From Planctomycetia bacterium (GTDB taxonomy: Bacteria > Planctomycetota > Planctomycetia > Pirellulales > UBA1268): a stretch of DNA of 63,080 nucleotides. The stretch covers positions 1 to 63,080 of the forward strand of contig BJHK01000023.1 of the NCBI GenBank assembly GCA_014192425.1. The letters run 5' to 3'. Positions 1-6,049 of the stretch are shown piece after piece (positions within the stretch are counted from its first letter, which is position 1; every line of letters begins with the position of its first letter). The notes under the pieces were generated by a model. That model was not told where the DNA came from. It was given only the letters and a program-made list of their open reading frames with translations, and made no database searches. The position numbers and the translations under genes were made by a program.

Positions 1-49
1 TGCTTCCCGCCATGGAAGAGCGTGCACGGACATGGGATTCGGAGGGCGC

Positions 50-138
50 CCCGAACCAAGCGATGCAGCGGACTCGCGATGAAGCCAAGCGTTGTGGGTG
101 ATCGTGTGGGCGCGAGCCGCTGATCGCCATCGTTATGT
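50..138 (+). repeat. attC site 1
   Basis: R'' CCCGAAC (50-56) and R' GTTATGT (132-138). Left arm GCGATGCAGCGGACTCGCGA pairs with the right arm ending in CCGCTGATCGC, leaving G and A unpaired. It closes the partial cassette at the window edge. The reading frame entering the arm ends in the same DAADSR-stop tail seen in hicA, but too little of that cassette is visible to call a gene. Confidence 0.88.
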
Positions 139-141
139 GGT

Positions 142-393
142 CTACTTCGTCCGCTCAAGCAGGGCGTCTAGCGTGTCAGCGTCCTCTGCCATCCCTTCAA
201 ACGCATCGTTCTGCGAGATGTACCGCGATGCCCTGTAAATCGCCCCGCGATCCGCTGCGGTGAGCGTGAGGCGAGACGTAATCGTATCCAGCGTGTCGGC
301 CGCCAGCCGGATCGCGTCGGCGTCCTGCTCGCTGGCGGTGCGGCCCGCGATCTCTCGCAGAATTTGTTGAAGCGAAACCGTCTCGTATGCCAT
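142..393 (-). CDS. Cassette A hypothetical protein (83 aa), reverse orientation
   Basis: A short, mostly helical, acidic protein beginning MAYETVSLQQIL and ending LDALLERTK. The start at 393 is chosen because GGAGCAAG lies just upstream on the minus strand and the start falls inside the cassette; longer readings would run into attC 2. It lies entirely inside cassette A (133-463) but is transcribed against the cassette polarity, so the integron promoter could not express it. No own promoter was identified. I do not recognise the family. Small reverse cassette genes are sometimes antitoxin-like, but nothing specific supports that here. Confidence 0.6.
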   Translation of the reverse strand: MAYETVSLQQILREIAGRTASEQDADAIRLAADTLDTITSRLTLTAADRGAIYRASRYISQNDAFEGMAEDADTLDALLERTK

Positions 394-418
394 CTTGCTC
401 CTCCGTCTCCATACGCTC

Positions 419-469
419 ACATAACCAAGACGATGCAGCGGACTGCGCCGCTGATCGCAAGCGTTATCA
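419..469 (+). repeat. attC site 2 (short form)
   Basis: R'' ACATAAC (419-425) and R' GTTATCA (463-469). Same outer arms as site 1 (GATGCAGCGG / CCGCTGATCG) but the variable terminal structure is almost absent, giving 51 bp instead of 89. The first bases of cassette A (TTATGTG at 133) are complementary to CACATAA here. Confidence 0.85.
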
Positions 470-664
470 CAGCGTCTCAACCCACTCCGCCGACTCTGCA
501 TCGAAGTGCTTGCGCCAAAACTTCGCCTCGTCCTCCCAGCCGGAGCCCGTGCGCTCCTTGTCTATCGTCATCGCTTTGCATCGCCAATACTGAGCATCGC
601 CGTACAACCACAGCGAGACGAAAGCAAGCAGCAGCGTCATACCTTGCCAGAACATCGCTTCCAC
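467..664 (-). CDS. Cassette B small membrane protein, reverse orientation
   Basis: About 65 residues: one hydrophobic segment near the N-terminus (FWQGMTLLLAFVSLWLYG) followed by a charged cytoplasmic-like tail rich in W, K, E and D. A GTG start at 664 is preferred because AGGAGG sits five bases upstream; an ATG at 655 is the alternative. The stop codon TGA (467-469) is built from the TTATCAC cassette end, so excision and re-insertion preserve it. The gene fills cassette B (464-730) and runs against cassette polarity. Family not recognised. Confidence 0.55.
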   Translation of the reverse strand: MEAMFWQGMTLLLAFVSLWLYGDAQYWRCKAMTIDKERTGSGWEDEAKFWRKHFDAESAEWVETL

Positions 665-687
665 GCCATCCTCCTTTGTTTCCAGTG

Positions 688-736
688 TGATAACCACGCG
701 ATGCAGCGGACGAGCCGCTGATCGCAAGCGTTAGGC
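688..736 (+). repeat. attC site 3 (short form)
   Basis: R'' TGATAAC (688-694) and R' GTTAGGC (730-736). Core arms GCGATGCAGCGG and CCGCTGATCGC with almost no loop between them; 49 bp, the shortest in the array. GTGATAA here is complementary to the cassette B start TTATCAC (464). Confidence 0.85.
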
Positions 737-740
737 CAAG

Positions 741-770
741 GAGAAGCCCAGAGCCAGAGCCGTGTTGGCG
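741..770 (+). repeat. Shared cassette leader, copy in cassette C
   Basis: Just inside the cassette start is GAAGCCCAGAGCCAGAGCCG (743-762) followed by TGTTGG. Nearly the same string follows the start of cassettes F, G, I and partly J, although their genes are unrelated. Confidence 0.7.
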
Positions 771-836
771 TGACGGTGCCGGTTGCTGCATGATGCTGAA
801 CGGCGGTGCCTGGGCTGCCCCACCGTGAACACGAAC

Positions 837-1421
837 ATGAACCTCGCATACAGAATTGCGATCGCTTGCGGAGCGGCGCCGCTTCTCATCGGTGTCACCA
901 TTTTCCTCCTGTGGTGCGTAACGCGATGGGATTGGTTGATGCTGGCAGGCATCGCTACTCTTTACGGCGGAGTTGCTGCGTTCGTTATCGGCGCTCTTGC
1001 GCTTGCTGCCTTCTCCTGGATGGCATGGCGATCTCCAGGAAATCCACAACCGCGATGCGCACTCCGGATATTCGCCTGTAGCCTACTGCTGGTCTCGAAC
1101 TTTCCCGCAGCGGGTGGGATTATCGCGGCAGTCATAGCCATCGAGACTCGCTATGTGGTCATCGTCCAGAACAACTCACAGCAGGTCCTCAGCAGCATTC
1201 GCCTTAGTGGCGGGGGCTGCGAGGTTGAGATCGGAACTCTTAAGCCCAGCAGCGTTGCCCGACGCGTGTTGCGCATTCAGGGCGAGGGCTCGCTTGAGCT
1301 GCGCGCTCTCAAAGGCACTTCTGCTGTCTCGCACACAATAGATCCCTATGTCTGTTGCGGCATGGGCGGCCACAAAACAGTCATTATCGGTAGCGATGAA
1401 TCGATTTCTGTTTCCGACTGA
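837..1421 (+). CDS. Cassette C membrane protein of unknown function
   Basis: About 194 residues. Two or three hydrophobic segments lie in the first ~110 residues, followed by a soluble C-terminal half with beta-strand character and several cysteines (YVCCGMGG near the end). The ATG at 837 follows a possible GTG at 825; neither has a strong ribosome-binding site, so the exact start is uncertain. The stop lies four bases before the R'' box of attC 4, typical tight cassette packing. No known family was recognised; topology suggests a membrane-anchored domain exposed on one side. Confidence 0.65.
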   Translation: MNLAYRIAIACGAAPLLIGVTIFLLWCVTRWDWLMLAGIATLYGGVAAFVIGALALAAFSWMAWRSPGNPQPRCALRIFACSLLLVSNFPAAGGIIAAVIAIETRYVVIVQNNSQQVLSSIRLSGGGCEVEIGTLKPSSVARRVLRIQGEGSLELRALKGTSAVSHTIDPYVCCGMGGHKTVIIGSDESISVSD

Positions 1422-1425
1422 GGAT

Positions 1426-1514
1426 GCCTAACAAAGCCTTGCAGCAGAATCGCGATGACGTCCTGCGGAGTTGAGAATCAATCGGCTGCGATCTGCTGAA
1501 GGCAGCCGTTCTGC
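1426..1514 (+). repeat. attC site 4 (second sequence family)
   Basis: R'' GCCTAAC (1426-1432) and R' GTTCTGC (1508-1514). Arms CCTTGCAGCAGAATCG and CGATCTGCTGAAGG pair with an extra G and an extra A on the left arm. R'' and R' do not match each other, but R'' matches the start of cassette C (TTAGGC at 731). Confidence 0.9.
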
Positions 1515-1523
1515 GAATAAGCG

Positions 1524-1979
1524 ATGCGTACGATTGGACTGATCGCGTTGACGCTGTGCATGGGCGGCTGCTCGCCGCGGGCAGTCCCCGTCGAAACCCC
1601 TATCGCGACAGCCTACTCGGACGGCTTCGAAGTGATCGTCTGTGAACCGGACGCGGCGGCCGGGCGAGCGAAAGTCCGGAGTCTTCCGCTGGAGCAAGCG
1701 GAAGCCGAAATTGCGAAAGGGGCGTCCGGCCTGATCAAAGGCGATCCGAAGCAAGCGGAAAGCGATTTGCGTTCGAACCAAGGCGTTGAAGTGGCGAGCG
1801 TCAATGTGACGTCGCTCGGCGACAACAAGCAACGCGTGCTCTACTCGCTGCATTACGGAAGCCGCACCTTCGCTTACCAATACCTCGTTGATGGGGCCCG
1901 CGTGACCCCTGAGAAAAGCGAGTATCGAGATCTCGCAAAGAGTCGCGCTGTCCTCTATCAAGACAAACGGCAGAACTAA
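1524..1979 (+). CDS. Cassette D lipoprotein
   Basis: 151 residues with a classical lipoprotein signal: MRTIGLIALTLCMGGC, where the lipobox cysteine is residue 16. The mature part is soluble and mixed alpha/beta, with no membrane segment. It should be lipidated and anchored in a membrane. The start follows the cassette boundary (1509) by only 15 bases, leaving little room for a promoter, so transcription probably comes from upstream. The stop TAA (1977-1979) abuts the R'' box GCAGAAC. Family not recognised. Confidence 0.75.
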   Translation: MRTIGLIALTLCMGGCSPRAVPVETPIATAYSDGFEVIVCEPDAAAGRAKVRSLPLEQAEAEIAKGASGLIKGDPKQAESDLRSNQGVEVASVNVTSLGDNKQRVLYSLHYGSRTFAYQYLVDGARVTPEKSEYRDLAKSRAVLYQDKRQN

Positions 1980-2057
1980 GCGATGCAGCGGACTCGCGAT
2001 AAAGTCGGGTGGTGTGGAAAGTCCAAGGTCGCGAGCCGCTGATCGCGGACGTTCTGC
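1970..2057 (+). repeat. attC site 5
   Basis: R'' GCAGAAC (1970-1976) and R' GTTCTGC (2051-2057). First sequence family: GCGATGCAGCGGACTCGCGA against TCGCGAGCCGCTGATCGC, leaving an unpaired G and A. Confidence 0.9.
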
Positions 2058-2117
2058 GGCAGGTACGCCTCGCCGCGGGCGGTAGGTCACAACTGGTCTT
2101 CGGAGCGACCGCCGCGG

Positions 2118-2123
2118 TAGACT
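2118..2123 (+). promoter_or_regulatory. Possible -10 element upstream of hicB-like gene
   Basis: TAGACT about 45 bases before the antitoxin start, inside cassette E. No convincing -35 hexamer was found at 16-18 bases, so this is only a candidate. Confidence 0.25.
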
Positions 2124-2167
2124 TGAGTCGACGGCGATCTCCGTCGCGACGTTTGGAGAGGTGCCCC

Positions 2168-2359
2168 ATGCACTCGGTTAAGTATGTCCATTGGCAGGAA
2201 GGCGACTGGTGGCTCGGCTACCTTGAGGAATATCCGGATTACTGGACGCAAGGTGAGACCCTGCAAGATCTGGTCGAGCACTTGAAGGATCTCTATCTCG
2301 ATCTTTCGGGGGGGCATATTCCTGGTGCTCGCAAGGTTGGTGAGCTCGTCATGCCATGA
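2168..2359 (+). CDS. Cassette E HicB-like antitoxin
   Basis: 63 residues. The N-terminal half fits the short partial RNase H-like fold of HicB antitoxins (YVHWQEGDWWLGYLEEYPDY, then the 'TQGETLQDLVEHLKDLY' helix). The start at 2168 is preceded by GGAGAGG. It overlaps the following toxin gene by four bases (ATGA), the usual translational coupling of such pairs, and the antitoxin comes first as in many hicBA variants. HicB binds and neutralises HicA and usually represses the operon through a C-terminal DNA-binding domain; this protein is too short to carry one. Identification rests on sequence pattern and gene order. Confidence 0.8.
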   Translation: MHSVKYVHWQEGDWWLGYLEEYPDYWTQGETLQDLVEHLKDLYLDLSGGHIPGARKVGELVMP

Positions 2360-2604
2360 AGCGTGTCGATCTGATCAAGGCTATCGAGGCGAGCGGTTGC
2401 GTATTGGTGAGACATGGTGGACGGCATGACTGGTATCGCAACCCAGCCACAGGTGTCTCCCAGCCAGTGCCTCGCCATCGTGAGGTCAAGGAACCTCTTG
2501 CGCGGCGAATAATCGGAATGCTCACAGAGGAATCAAAAGAGCAACAGAGCGACGAAGGCGGTTCAGAAGACGCAGAACCAGGCGATGCAGCGGACTCGCG
2601 ATAA
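2356..2604 (+). CDS. hicA: Cassette E HicA-like mRNA interferase toxin
   Basis: 82 residues with the HicA double-stranded-RNA-binding-like fold: KRVDLIKAIEASGCVLVRHG, GGRHDWYRNP containing the expected active-site histidine, and PVPRHREVKEPLARRIIGML. HicA toxins cut mRNA independently of ribosomes. The last ~10 residues (EPGDAADSR) are encoded by attC 6 itself, because the stop codon lies inside the left arm of the site. The C-terminal tail is therefore site-derived and probably dispensable. Translation is coupled to the hicB-like gene. Confidence 0.85.
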   Translation: MKRVDLIKAIEASGCVLVRHGGRHDWYRNPATGVSQPVPRHREVKEPLARRIIGMLTEESKEQQSDEGGSEDAEPGDAADSR

Positions 2605-2660
2605 AGTCTGGCTGCATGGAAAGGCCCTTGGTCGCGAGCCGCTGATCGCAATCGTTCGGC
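2572..2660 (+). repeat. attC site 6
   Basis: R'' GCAGAAC (2572-2578) and R' GTTCGGC (2654-2660). First sequence family. It overlaps the 3' end of hicA. R'' is complementary over seven bases to the cassette E start TTCTGCG. Confidence 0.9.
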
Positions 2661-2685
2661 AACAGGAAGCCCAGAGCCAGAGCCG
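2661..2685 (+). repeat. Shared cassette leader, copy in cassette F
   Basis: AACAGGAAGCCCAGAGCCAGAGCCG directly after the cassette start; 20 consecutive bases match the copy in cassette C almost exactly. Confidence 0.7.
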
Positions 2686-2738
2686 GAGTAGCGCGACGCA
2701 ACTGGTTGAAGCCAGCGACGACGACGGAGGAATCGCAA

Positions 2739-3134
2739 ATGGCTGACGTGTGTGAGGATGTGAAGGTTGTGAGCAATCCTGGCTCCAACTCACTTGAGGT
2801 GTGGTTCGAGCCGTGGGGCATGTCCCACTCGCTTCTGGCGGGTGAGTCGTTTCGCGTGGTAGGTCGCAGCGATCAGCCCGGTGAGTTGGAGGTTGTCGCC
2901 GCCGATGGAGCGGTAGCAGTTTACGCCTGGCCAGGATCAACAGTGATGGTGTACAAGGGCGACACATTGGTAGACGATTTCAACATCGTTTTCCCGGAAC
3001 TCCCGCCAGGCATGTCCGCACGCGGTTTCGTGGAGTTCATGTTTGGTGGTCCGGGAGGGCCGGGCCATCAATCAACCAACCCAGTCGACTCGTCGCATTC
3101 AGGTCGATCTCGGCCTTGGTGGAAGTTGTGGTAG
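2739..3134 (+). CDS. Cassette F hypothetical protein
   Basis: 131 residues, beta-rich, beginning MADVCEDVKVVSN; the C-terminus is glycine/serine-rich and ends in a tryptophan-rich SRPWWKLW. The start at 2739 has GGAGG about eight bases upstream; an upstream ATG at 2706 lacks one. No signal peptide or membrane helix was seen. About 150 bases of apparently non-coding DNA follow before attC 7. Family not recognised. Confidence 0.65.
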   Translation: MADVCEDVKVVSNPGSNSLEVWFEPWGMSHSLLAGESFRVVGRSDQPGELEVVAADGAVAVYAWPGSTVMVYKGDTLVDDFNIVFPELPPGMSARGFVEFMFGGPGGPGHQSTNPVDSSHSGRSRPWWKLW

Positions 3135-3281
3135 CGTTCGGTGCCGTCAATCCGAAAGTCGATAGATGCAAGCGGCAATTGTGGCGGAATGGTAGCGGGA
3201 TTTAGCGATCAGTGATTATGGCAGCGTCATCCGTGATCCCGGTAAGTTCTCAATGCTCTTTGGCGTTCCAGAATCAGGCAT

Positions 3282-3370
3282 GCCGAACAAAGCCTTGCAG
3301 CAGAATCGCGGTGACGTCCTGCGGAGTTGAGAATCTGTTGGCTGCGATCTGCTGAAGGCAGCCGTTCGGC
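3282..3370 (+). repeat. attC site 7 (second sequence family)
   Basis: R'' GCCGAAC (3282-3288) and R' GTTCGGC (3364-3370). Core nearly identical to sites 4, 10 and 11 (CCTTGCAGCAGAATCG / CGATCTGCTGAAGG). Confidence 0.9.
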
Positions 3371-3396
3371 AACAGGAAATCCAAGAGCCAGAGCCG
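3371..3396 (+). repeat. Shared cassette leader, copy in cassette G
   Basis: AACAGGAAATCCAAGAGCCAGAGCCG after the cassette start, matching the cassette F copy with a few changes. GCGGCAACAGGA recurs at 3433-3444 just before the gene. Confidence 0.6.
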
Positions 3397-3452
3397 AAGG
3401 GCCCAAAGGCCCGCTGGCCGGTAGCGCATAGTGCGGCAACAGGATTGTGGCG

Positions 3453-3854
3453 ATGAAGGAAAATGACGCTCCGTCACCGCAGATCTCGCTTCAGCGCGTG
3501 CGCAATCGCATCATCGAGTACCTTGAGGTAGCGAGTTCGTTTGACAGCCAGCGCGAATATCACGCTAACGCACCTGTCTCCGTGCCAAACGAAATGATTA
3601 ACCAATGGGAGGACTGGGTGGCCGACCCGACCTCTCCTCTGTGGGCCCCTCCGGTGATCAGCCCGGCTGAGCGAGCGGCAATCGCTGACTTTCACGCGGT
3701 GTGGCGGAAGGTCGCTGACTCCACCCCGAATCATTTGCCACCGCTTGAGCAAACCATTGAGCTACCCGCTTGGGAGCGGCTTCGTGCTGCGGCCGAGTGC
3801 TCGCTTCGTGTGTTTCAGCAGAGAGGCCGACTGCCTGAAGACCGTGCTATCTAA
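3453..3854 (+). CDS. Cassette G hypothetical protein
   Basis: About 133 residues, predicted mainly alpha-helical (VRNRIIEYLEVASSFD, PAERAAIADFHAVWRKVAD), soluble, with no signal peptide. An ATG at 3453 has AGGA at a good distance; a GTG at 3447 in the same frame is the alternative. The size and acidic helical character resemble many small cytosolic cassette proteins, but no family was recognised. Confidence 0.65.
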   Translation: MKENDAPSPQISLQRVRNRIIEYLEVASSFDSQREYHANAPVSVPNEMINQWEDWVADPTSPLWAPPVISPAERAAIADFHAVWRKVADSTPNHLPPLEQTIELPAWERLRAAAECSLRVFQQRGRLPEDRAI

Positions 3855-3911
3855 GTCTCTTCAGCATGGCCTGCACGATCGTATTGTCACCGCTCCCAGG
3901 CACCAAGGCAT

Positions 3912-4000
3912 GCCGAACCAACCGATGCAATGGACTCGCGATGATGCCCAGCGGCATGGATAATCTTTTGGTCGCGAGCCATTGATCGGGGCCGTTCTGG
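3912..4000 (+). repeat. attC site 8 (compensated variant)
   Basis: R'' GCCGAAC (3912-3918) and R' GTTCTGG (3994-4000). The left arm reads CCGATGCAATGGACTCGCGA and the right arm TCGCGAGCCATTGATCGG. Compared with sites 1, 5 and 6, both arms changed together so pairing is kept. Confidence 0.9.
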
Positions 4001-4044
4001 CTCTTCCACCCCGCCGCCGCCGTCCGCCGCTGGCTGAGGCTGAA

Positions 4045-4416
4045 ATGCTTGATGCTCAGAAGATCGTCGCGAACATAGTGACCCGTATTGGCTGGGTATA
4101 TGACCGCCCGCTCATGTACGGCGTCACCGCAGCGGAGGTCGAGGTGGTACTCGAGTGCTTGCACTCGATTTGGGCCATGTGCCTTGGCCGAGATGAGCAG
4201 TATCGAACGGCGATGGCGGATCTTCACCGCCAGTTGGACCATCACGCCATGAATTCCTTCACGTGGTACGCACAGCAGCATCCGCATGCTCGCGACGAGG
4301 AGATCGCCGCTTACGTCGTATGGTTTTTCAAGCGGCTCGACGCTTCGCTCGGACTAACAACAACGCTTGATGCTGCAGGCAAGCCAGAACCAACCGATGC
4401 AATGGACTCGCGATGA
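4045..4416 (+). CDS. Cassette H hypothetical protein
   Basis: About 123 residues beginning MLDAQKIVANIV, helical, with a histidine-rich middle (RQLDHHAMNSFTWYAQQHPH). GAGG precedes the ATG at 4045; an in-frame ATG at 3982 would start inside attC 8 and is not favoured. As with hicA, the stop codon lies in the following attC, so the terminal EPTDAMDSR tail is encoded by recombination-site DNA. Family not recognised. Confidence 0.6.
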   Translation: MLDAQKIVANIVTRIGWVYDRPLMYGVTAAEVEVVLECLHSIWAMCLGRDEQYRTAMADLHRQLDHHAMNSFTWYAQQHPHARDEEIAAYVVWFFKRLDASLGLTTTLDAAGKPEPTDAMDSR

Positions 4417-4472
4417 AGCCCTGCGGTGTGGACAATCTTCACGGCGCGAGCCATTGATCGGAATCGTTAGGC
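4384..4472 (+). repeat. attC site 9 (compensated variant)
   Basis: R'' CCAGAAC (4384-4390) and R' GTTAGGC (4466-4472). Same CAATGG/CCATTG pairing as site 8. The cassette H start TTCTGGCT (3995) is complementary over eight bases to AGCCAGAA here. Confidence 0.9.
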
Positions 4473-4508
4473 CACGGATACCAGAGCTAGAGCCAGAGCC
4501 GTGTTGGT
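4473..4508 (+). repeat. Shared cassette leader, copy in cassette I
   Basis: Contains AGCCAGAGCCGTGTTGG (4491-4507), identical over this stretch to the copy in cassette C, preceded by a partly duplicated CCAGAGCTAG. Confidence 0.65.
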
Positions 4509-4533
4509 TTGAAGTTGATCCGAGGTTGCTGAC

Positions 4534-4647
4534 GTGGATTTTTTCATTCACGATACTTACGTTTCAGTGCCGCCTGGTGTGGTTGCGGTGGTCGGCGTGC
4601 TCATCGCCCTGGCGCTCGTGGTGTTCTTGGCTCGCAATCGAGAGTAG
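4534..4647 (+). CDS. Cassette I 37-residue membrane micro-protein
   Basis: A GTG-initiated frame encodes a short polar N-terminus (DFFIHDTYVSVPPG), one clear transmembrane stretch (VVAVVGVLIALALVVFLA) and a basic end (RNRE). The positive-inside pattern fits a single-pass protein with the C-terminus in the cytoplasm. GAGG lies about ten bases upstream. It sits between the cassette leader and the toxin-antitoxin promoter. The IHDTY motif loosely recalls the HDTY segment of haem-copper oxidase subunit I, which may be chance at this length. Small size limits confidence that it is expressed. Confidence 0.5.
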   Translation: MDFFIHDTYVSVPPGVVAVVGVLIALALVVFLARNRE

Positions 4648-4664
4648 TTGGGCTTCCGCTATTG

Positions 4665-4693
4665 ATGACATCGCATTGGCCCCGTGGTAGGAT
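4665..4693 (+). promoter_or_regulatory. Sigma-70-type promoter of the cassette I toxin-antitoxin pair
   Basis: ATGACA (4665-4670), a 17-base spacer, then TAGGAT (4688-4693). The predicted start falls at or beside the antitoxin ATG at 4700, so the transcript may be nearly leaderless. A private promoter fits the common finding that toxin-antitoxin cassettes are expressed independently of the integron promoter. Confidence 0.55.
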
Positions 4694-4699
4694 GCCCTC

Positions 4700-4924
4700 A
4701 TGATCGATATCGACCAGACCCTCACCGAATTGACCGCATTGCCAGTTCTCGACCGATTGCGGGTCGTCGAGTCCCTGTGGGACAGCATCCCAGATGATGC
4801 GCCAGTTGAGATTTCCCCCGACCAGCGAGCCGAGTTGATGCGGCGACTCGACTCCCTTGAGCGATCGCCTGAACAGTTGCTCACTTGGGAAGAAGTGCTG
4901 AATCGGCTTGGTCGCGCGGGATGA
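4700..4924 (+). CDS. Cassette I addiction-module antitoxin (TIGR02574-like)
   Basis: 74 residues. The pattern LPVLDRLRVVESLWDSIPDD, followed by a helix ending LLTWEEVLNRL, matches the small acidic antitoxin-like family annotated as 'putative addiction module component' (TIGR02574). It overlaps the toxin gene by four bases (ATGA), indicating translational coupling with antitoxin first. It should bind and neutralise the ParE/RelE-type toxin. A related pair lies at 40564-41080. Confidence 0.82.
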   Translation: MIDIDQTLTELTALPVLDRLRVVESLWDSIPDDAPVEISPDQRAELMRRLDSLERSPEQLLTWEEVLNRLGRAG

Positions 4925-5217
4925 AGTTCAAGCCTCGGTTTCTTCCCGAGTTTGCCGCCGATCTCGAAGCAGGGCGCTGTTGGTATGAGGCTCGGACGCC
5001 AGGGCTCGGCGCTGACTTTGTTTTGGAGTGCTCACGAGCCCTGGTAGCAATCCAAAAGAATCCGGAGTGGGTGCAAGCAGACCCCGATGGCATCCGTTCG
5101 CGTCGCATTAATCGCTTTCCGTATGTGATTCATTTCGTCCTGAAGCAAGATGTGATTGTGTTTCTTGCCGTCATGTTCGGTGGGCGAGATCCATCAGCGT
5201 GGCGTGGACGGGCCTAA
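4921..5217 (+). CDS. Cassette I ParE/RelE-superfamily toxin
   Basis: 98 residues with the typical plasmid-stabilisation fold order: FLPEFAADLEAGRCWYEART (first helix pair), GADFVLECSRALVAIQKNP, then RSRRINRFPYVIHFVLKQD and a final strand VIVFLAVMFGGRDP. RelE/ParE toxins either cleave mRNA on ribosomes or poison gyrase; sequence alone does not decide which. The stop TAA is part of the R'' box GCCTAAC of attC 10, so the recombination site supplies the stop codon. Confidence 0.82.
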   Translation: MKFKPRFLPEFAADLEAGRCWYEARTPGLGADFVLECSRALVAIQKNPEWVQADPDGIRSRRINRFPYVIHFVLKQDVIVFLAVMFGGRDPSAWRGRA

Positions 5218-5300
5218 CAAAGCCTTGCAGCAGAATCGCGATGACGTCCTGCGGAGTTGAGAATCCATTGGCTGCGATCTGCTGAAGACAGCCGTTAGGC
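5212..5300 (+). repeat. attC site 10 (second sequence family)
   Basis: R'' GCCTAAC (5212-5218) and R' GTTAGGC (5294-5300). Core as in sites 4 and 7. R'' provides the stop codon of the upstream toxin gene. Confidence 0.92.
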
Positions 5301-5326
5301 AACAGGATGCAAGCGCCAGAGCCGAG
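5301..5326 (+). repeat. Shared cassette leader, copy in cassette J
   Basis: AACAGGATGCAAGCGCCAGAGCCGAG: AACAGGA and CCAGAGCCGA are retained from the leader of cassettes F and G, the middle has diverged. Confidence 0.5.
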
Positions 5327-5731
5327 AAGGCTCAAGCCGGATTGGTGCTTCGCCAGGTGATCGTGGCCGCTGTCCTCATCGCGATGGCCGCAAGTGCCCC
5401 TCGAACATCAACTGGTCGTTCAACCAGGTACTTCGAGATCGATTGGTGGGCGTAGGCCCTGCTTCATCGGCCGGTGGTTCCTGCCCGAGGTCGGCTGTCG
5501 CATAGCGTAGTGGGCCGAATCACCGGGCGTCAGTCGTGCAGGGCCTGGTACCGAGGCGATGCGTCATTCCAGTTCGTTGATTCAGTCTGCATAGGTGGGT
5601 GTGGGCCCGTGACGCCGTCTGGTGGTGCGAAGCCGAACCCCTTCATCGCCGATTGGGTAGTACTCGTCTATAATCCGCCTCTGTGGCAGGAGTTCCGGCG
5701 AGCACGTTTTGTTGGAAGCTACGATTCGGGA
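5327..5731 (+). other. Long 5' region of cassette J without a confident gene
   Basis: Over 400 bases between the leader and the conserved part of the cassette J gene. The gene frame stays open from 5474, but that stretch looks unlike a protein domain and contains a consensus -10 hexamer at 5669-5674. It is read here as an untranslated leader region or remains of another cassette; a 191-residue product from 5474 cannot be ruled out. Confidence 0.4.
5669..5674 (+). promoter_or_regulatory. Consensus -10 element inside cassette J
   Basis: Perfect TATAAT about 60 bases before the preferred gene start at 5732. The -35 region is weak (no clear TTGACA at 16-18 bases). If active, it would free the last cassette of the array from upstream transcription. 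Confidence 0.4.
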
Positions 5732-6049
5732 GTGTGGAGTGTGCTGAGCGTGAAAGGGAATGCATCCAAGCCCGAAGTTTCGGCCAGGCTAGCCGACTAC
5801 TTCCATCGCAACGGGTATGTTCGCCGGATTGATGCGGTTCGGCGCGCCGAGGAAGGGCAGTTCTATAAGAAAGGAGCTGAAGTCCGATTGGTCGCGAACT
5901 CCCGAGCTGAGTTGGCCGAGATTCGTCGCCTCCTGCGTCAAGCCGGCCTTGAGCCAGGGCGGCCATTCGCCAAGGGGAGGCAATGGCGGCAGCCGTTGTA
6001 TGGCGTGGCGGCAGTCGCTCGGTTCTTGGCCTTGGTAGAGGATGCCTAA
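5732..6049 (+). CDS. Cassette J conserved hypothetical protein
   Basis: About 105 residues from a GTG at 5732 (GTG codons at 5741 and 5750 are alternatives; GGGAG lies just upstream). Visible pattern: RLADYFHRNGYVRR, EEGQFYKKGAEVRLV, then ELAEIRRLLRQAGL, GRPFAKGRQWRQPLYG and AVARFLALV. This reads as a compact alpha/beta domain that I believe recurs as a hypothetical protein in other bacteria, but I cannot name it. The stop TAA is contributed by the R'' box of attC 11. Confidence 0.6.
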   Translation: MWSVLSVKGNASKPEVSARLADYFHRNGYVRRIDAVRRAEEGQFYKKGAEVRLVANSRAELAEIRRLLRQAGLEPGRPFAKGRQWRQPLYGVAAVARFLALVEDA

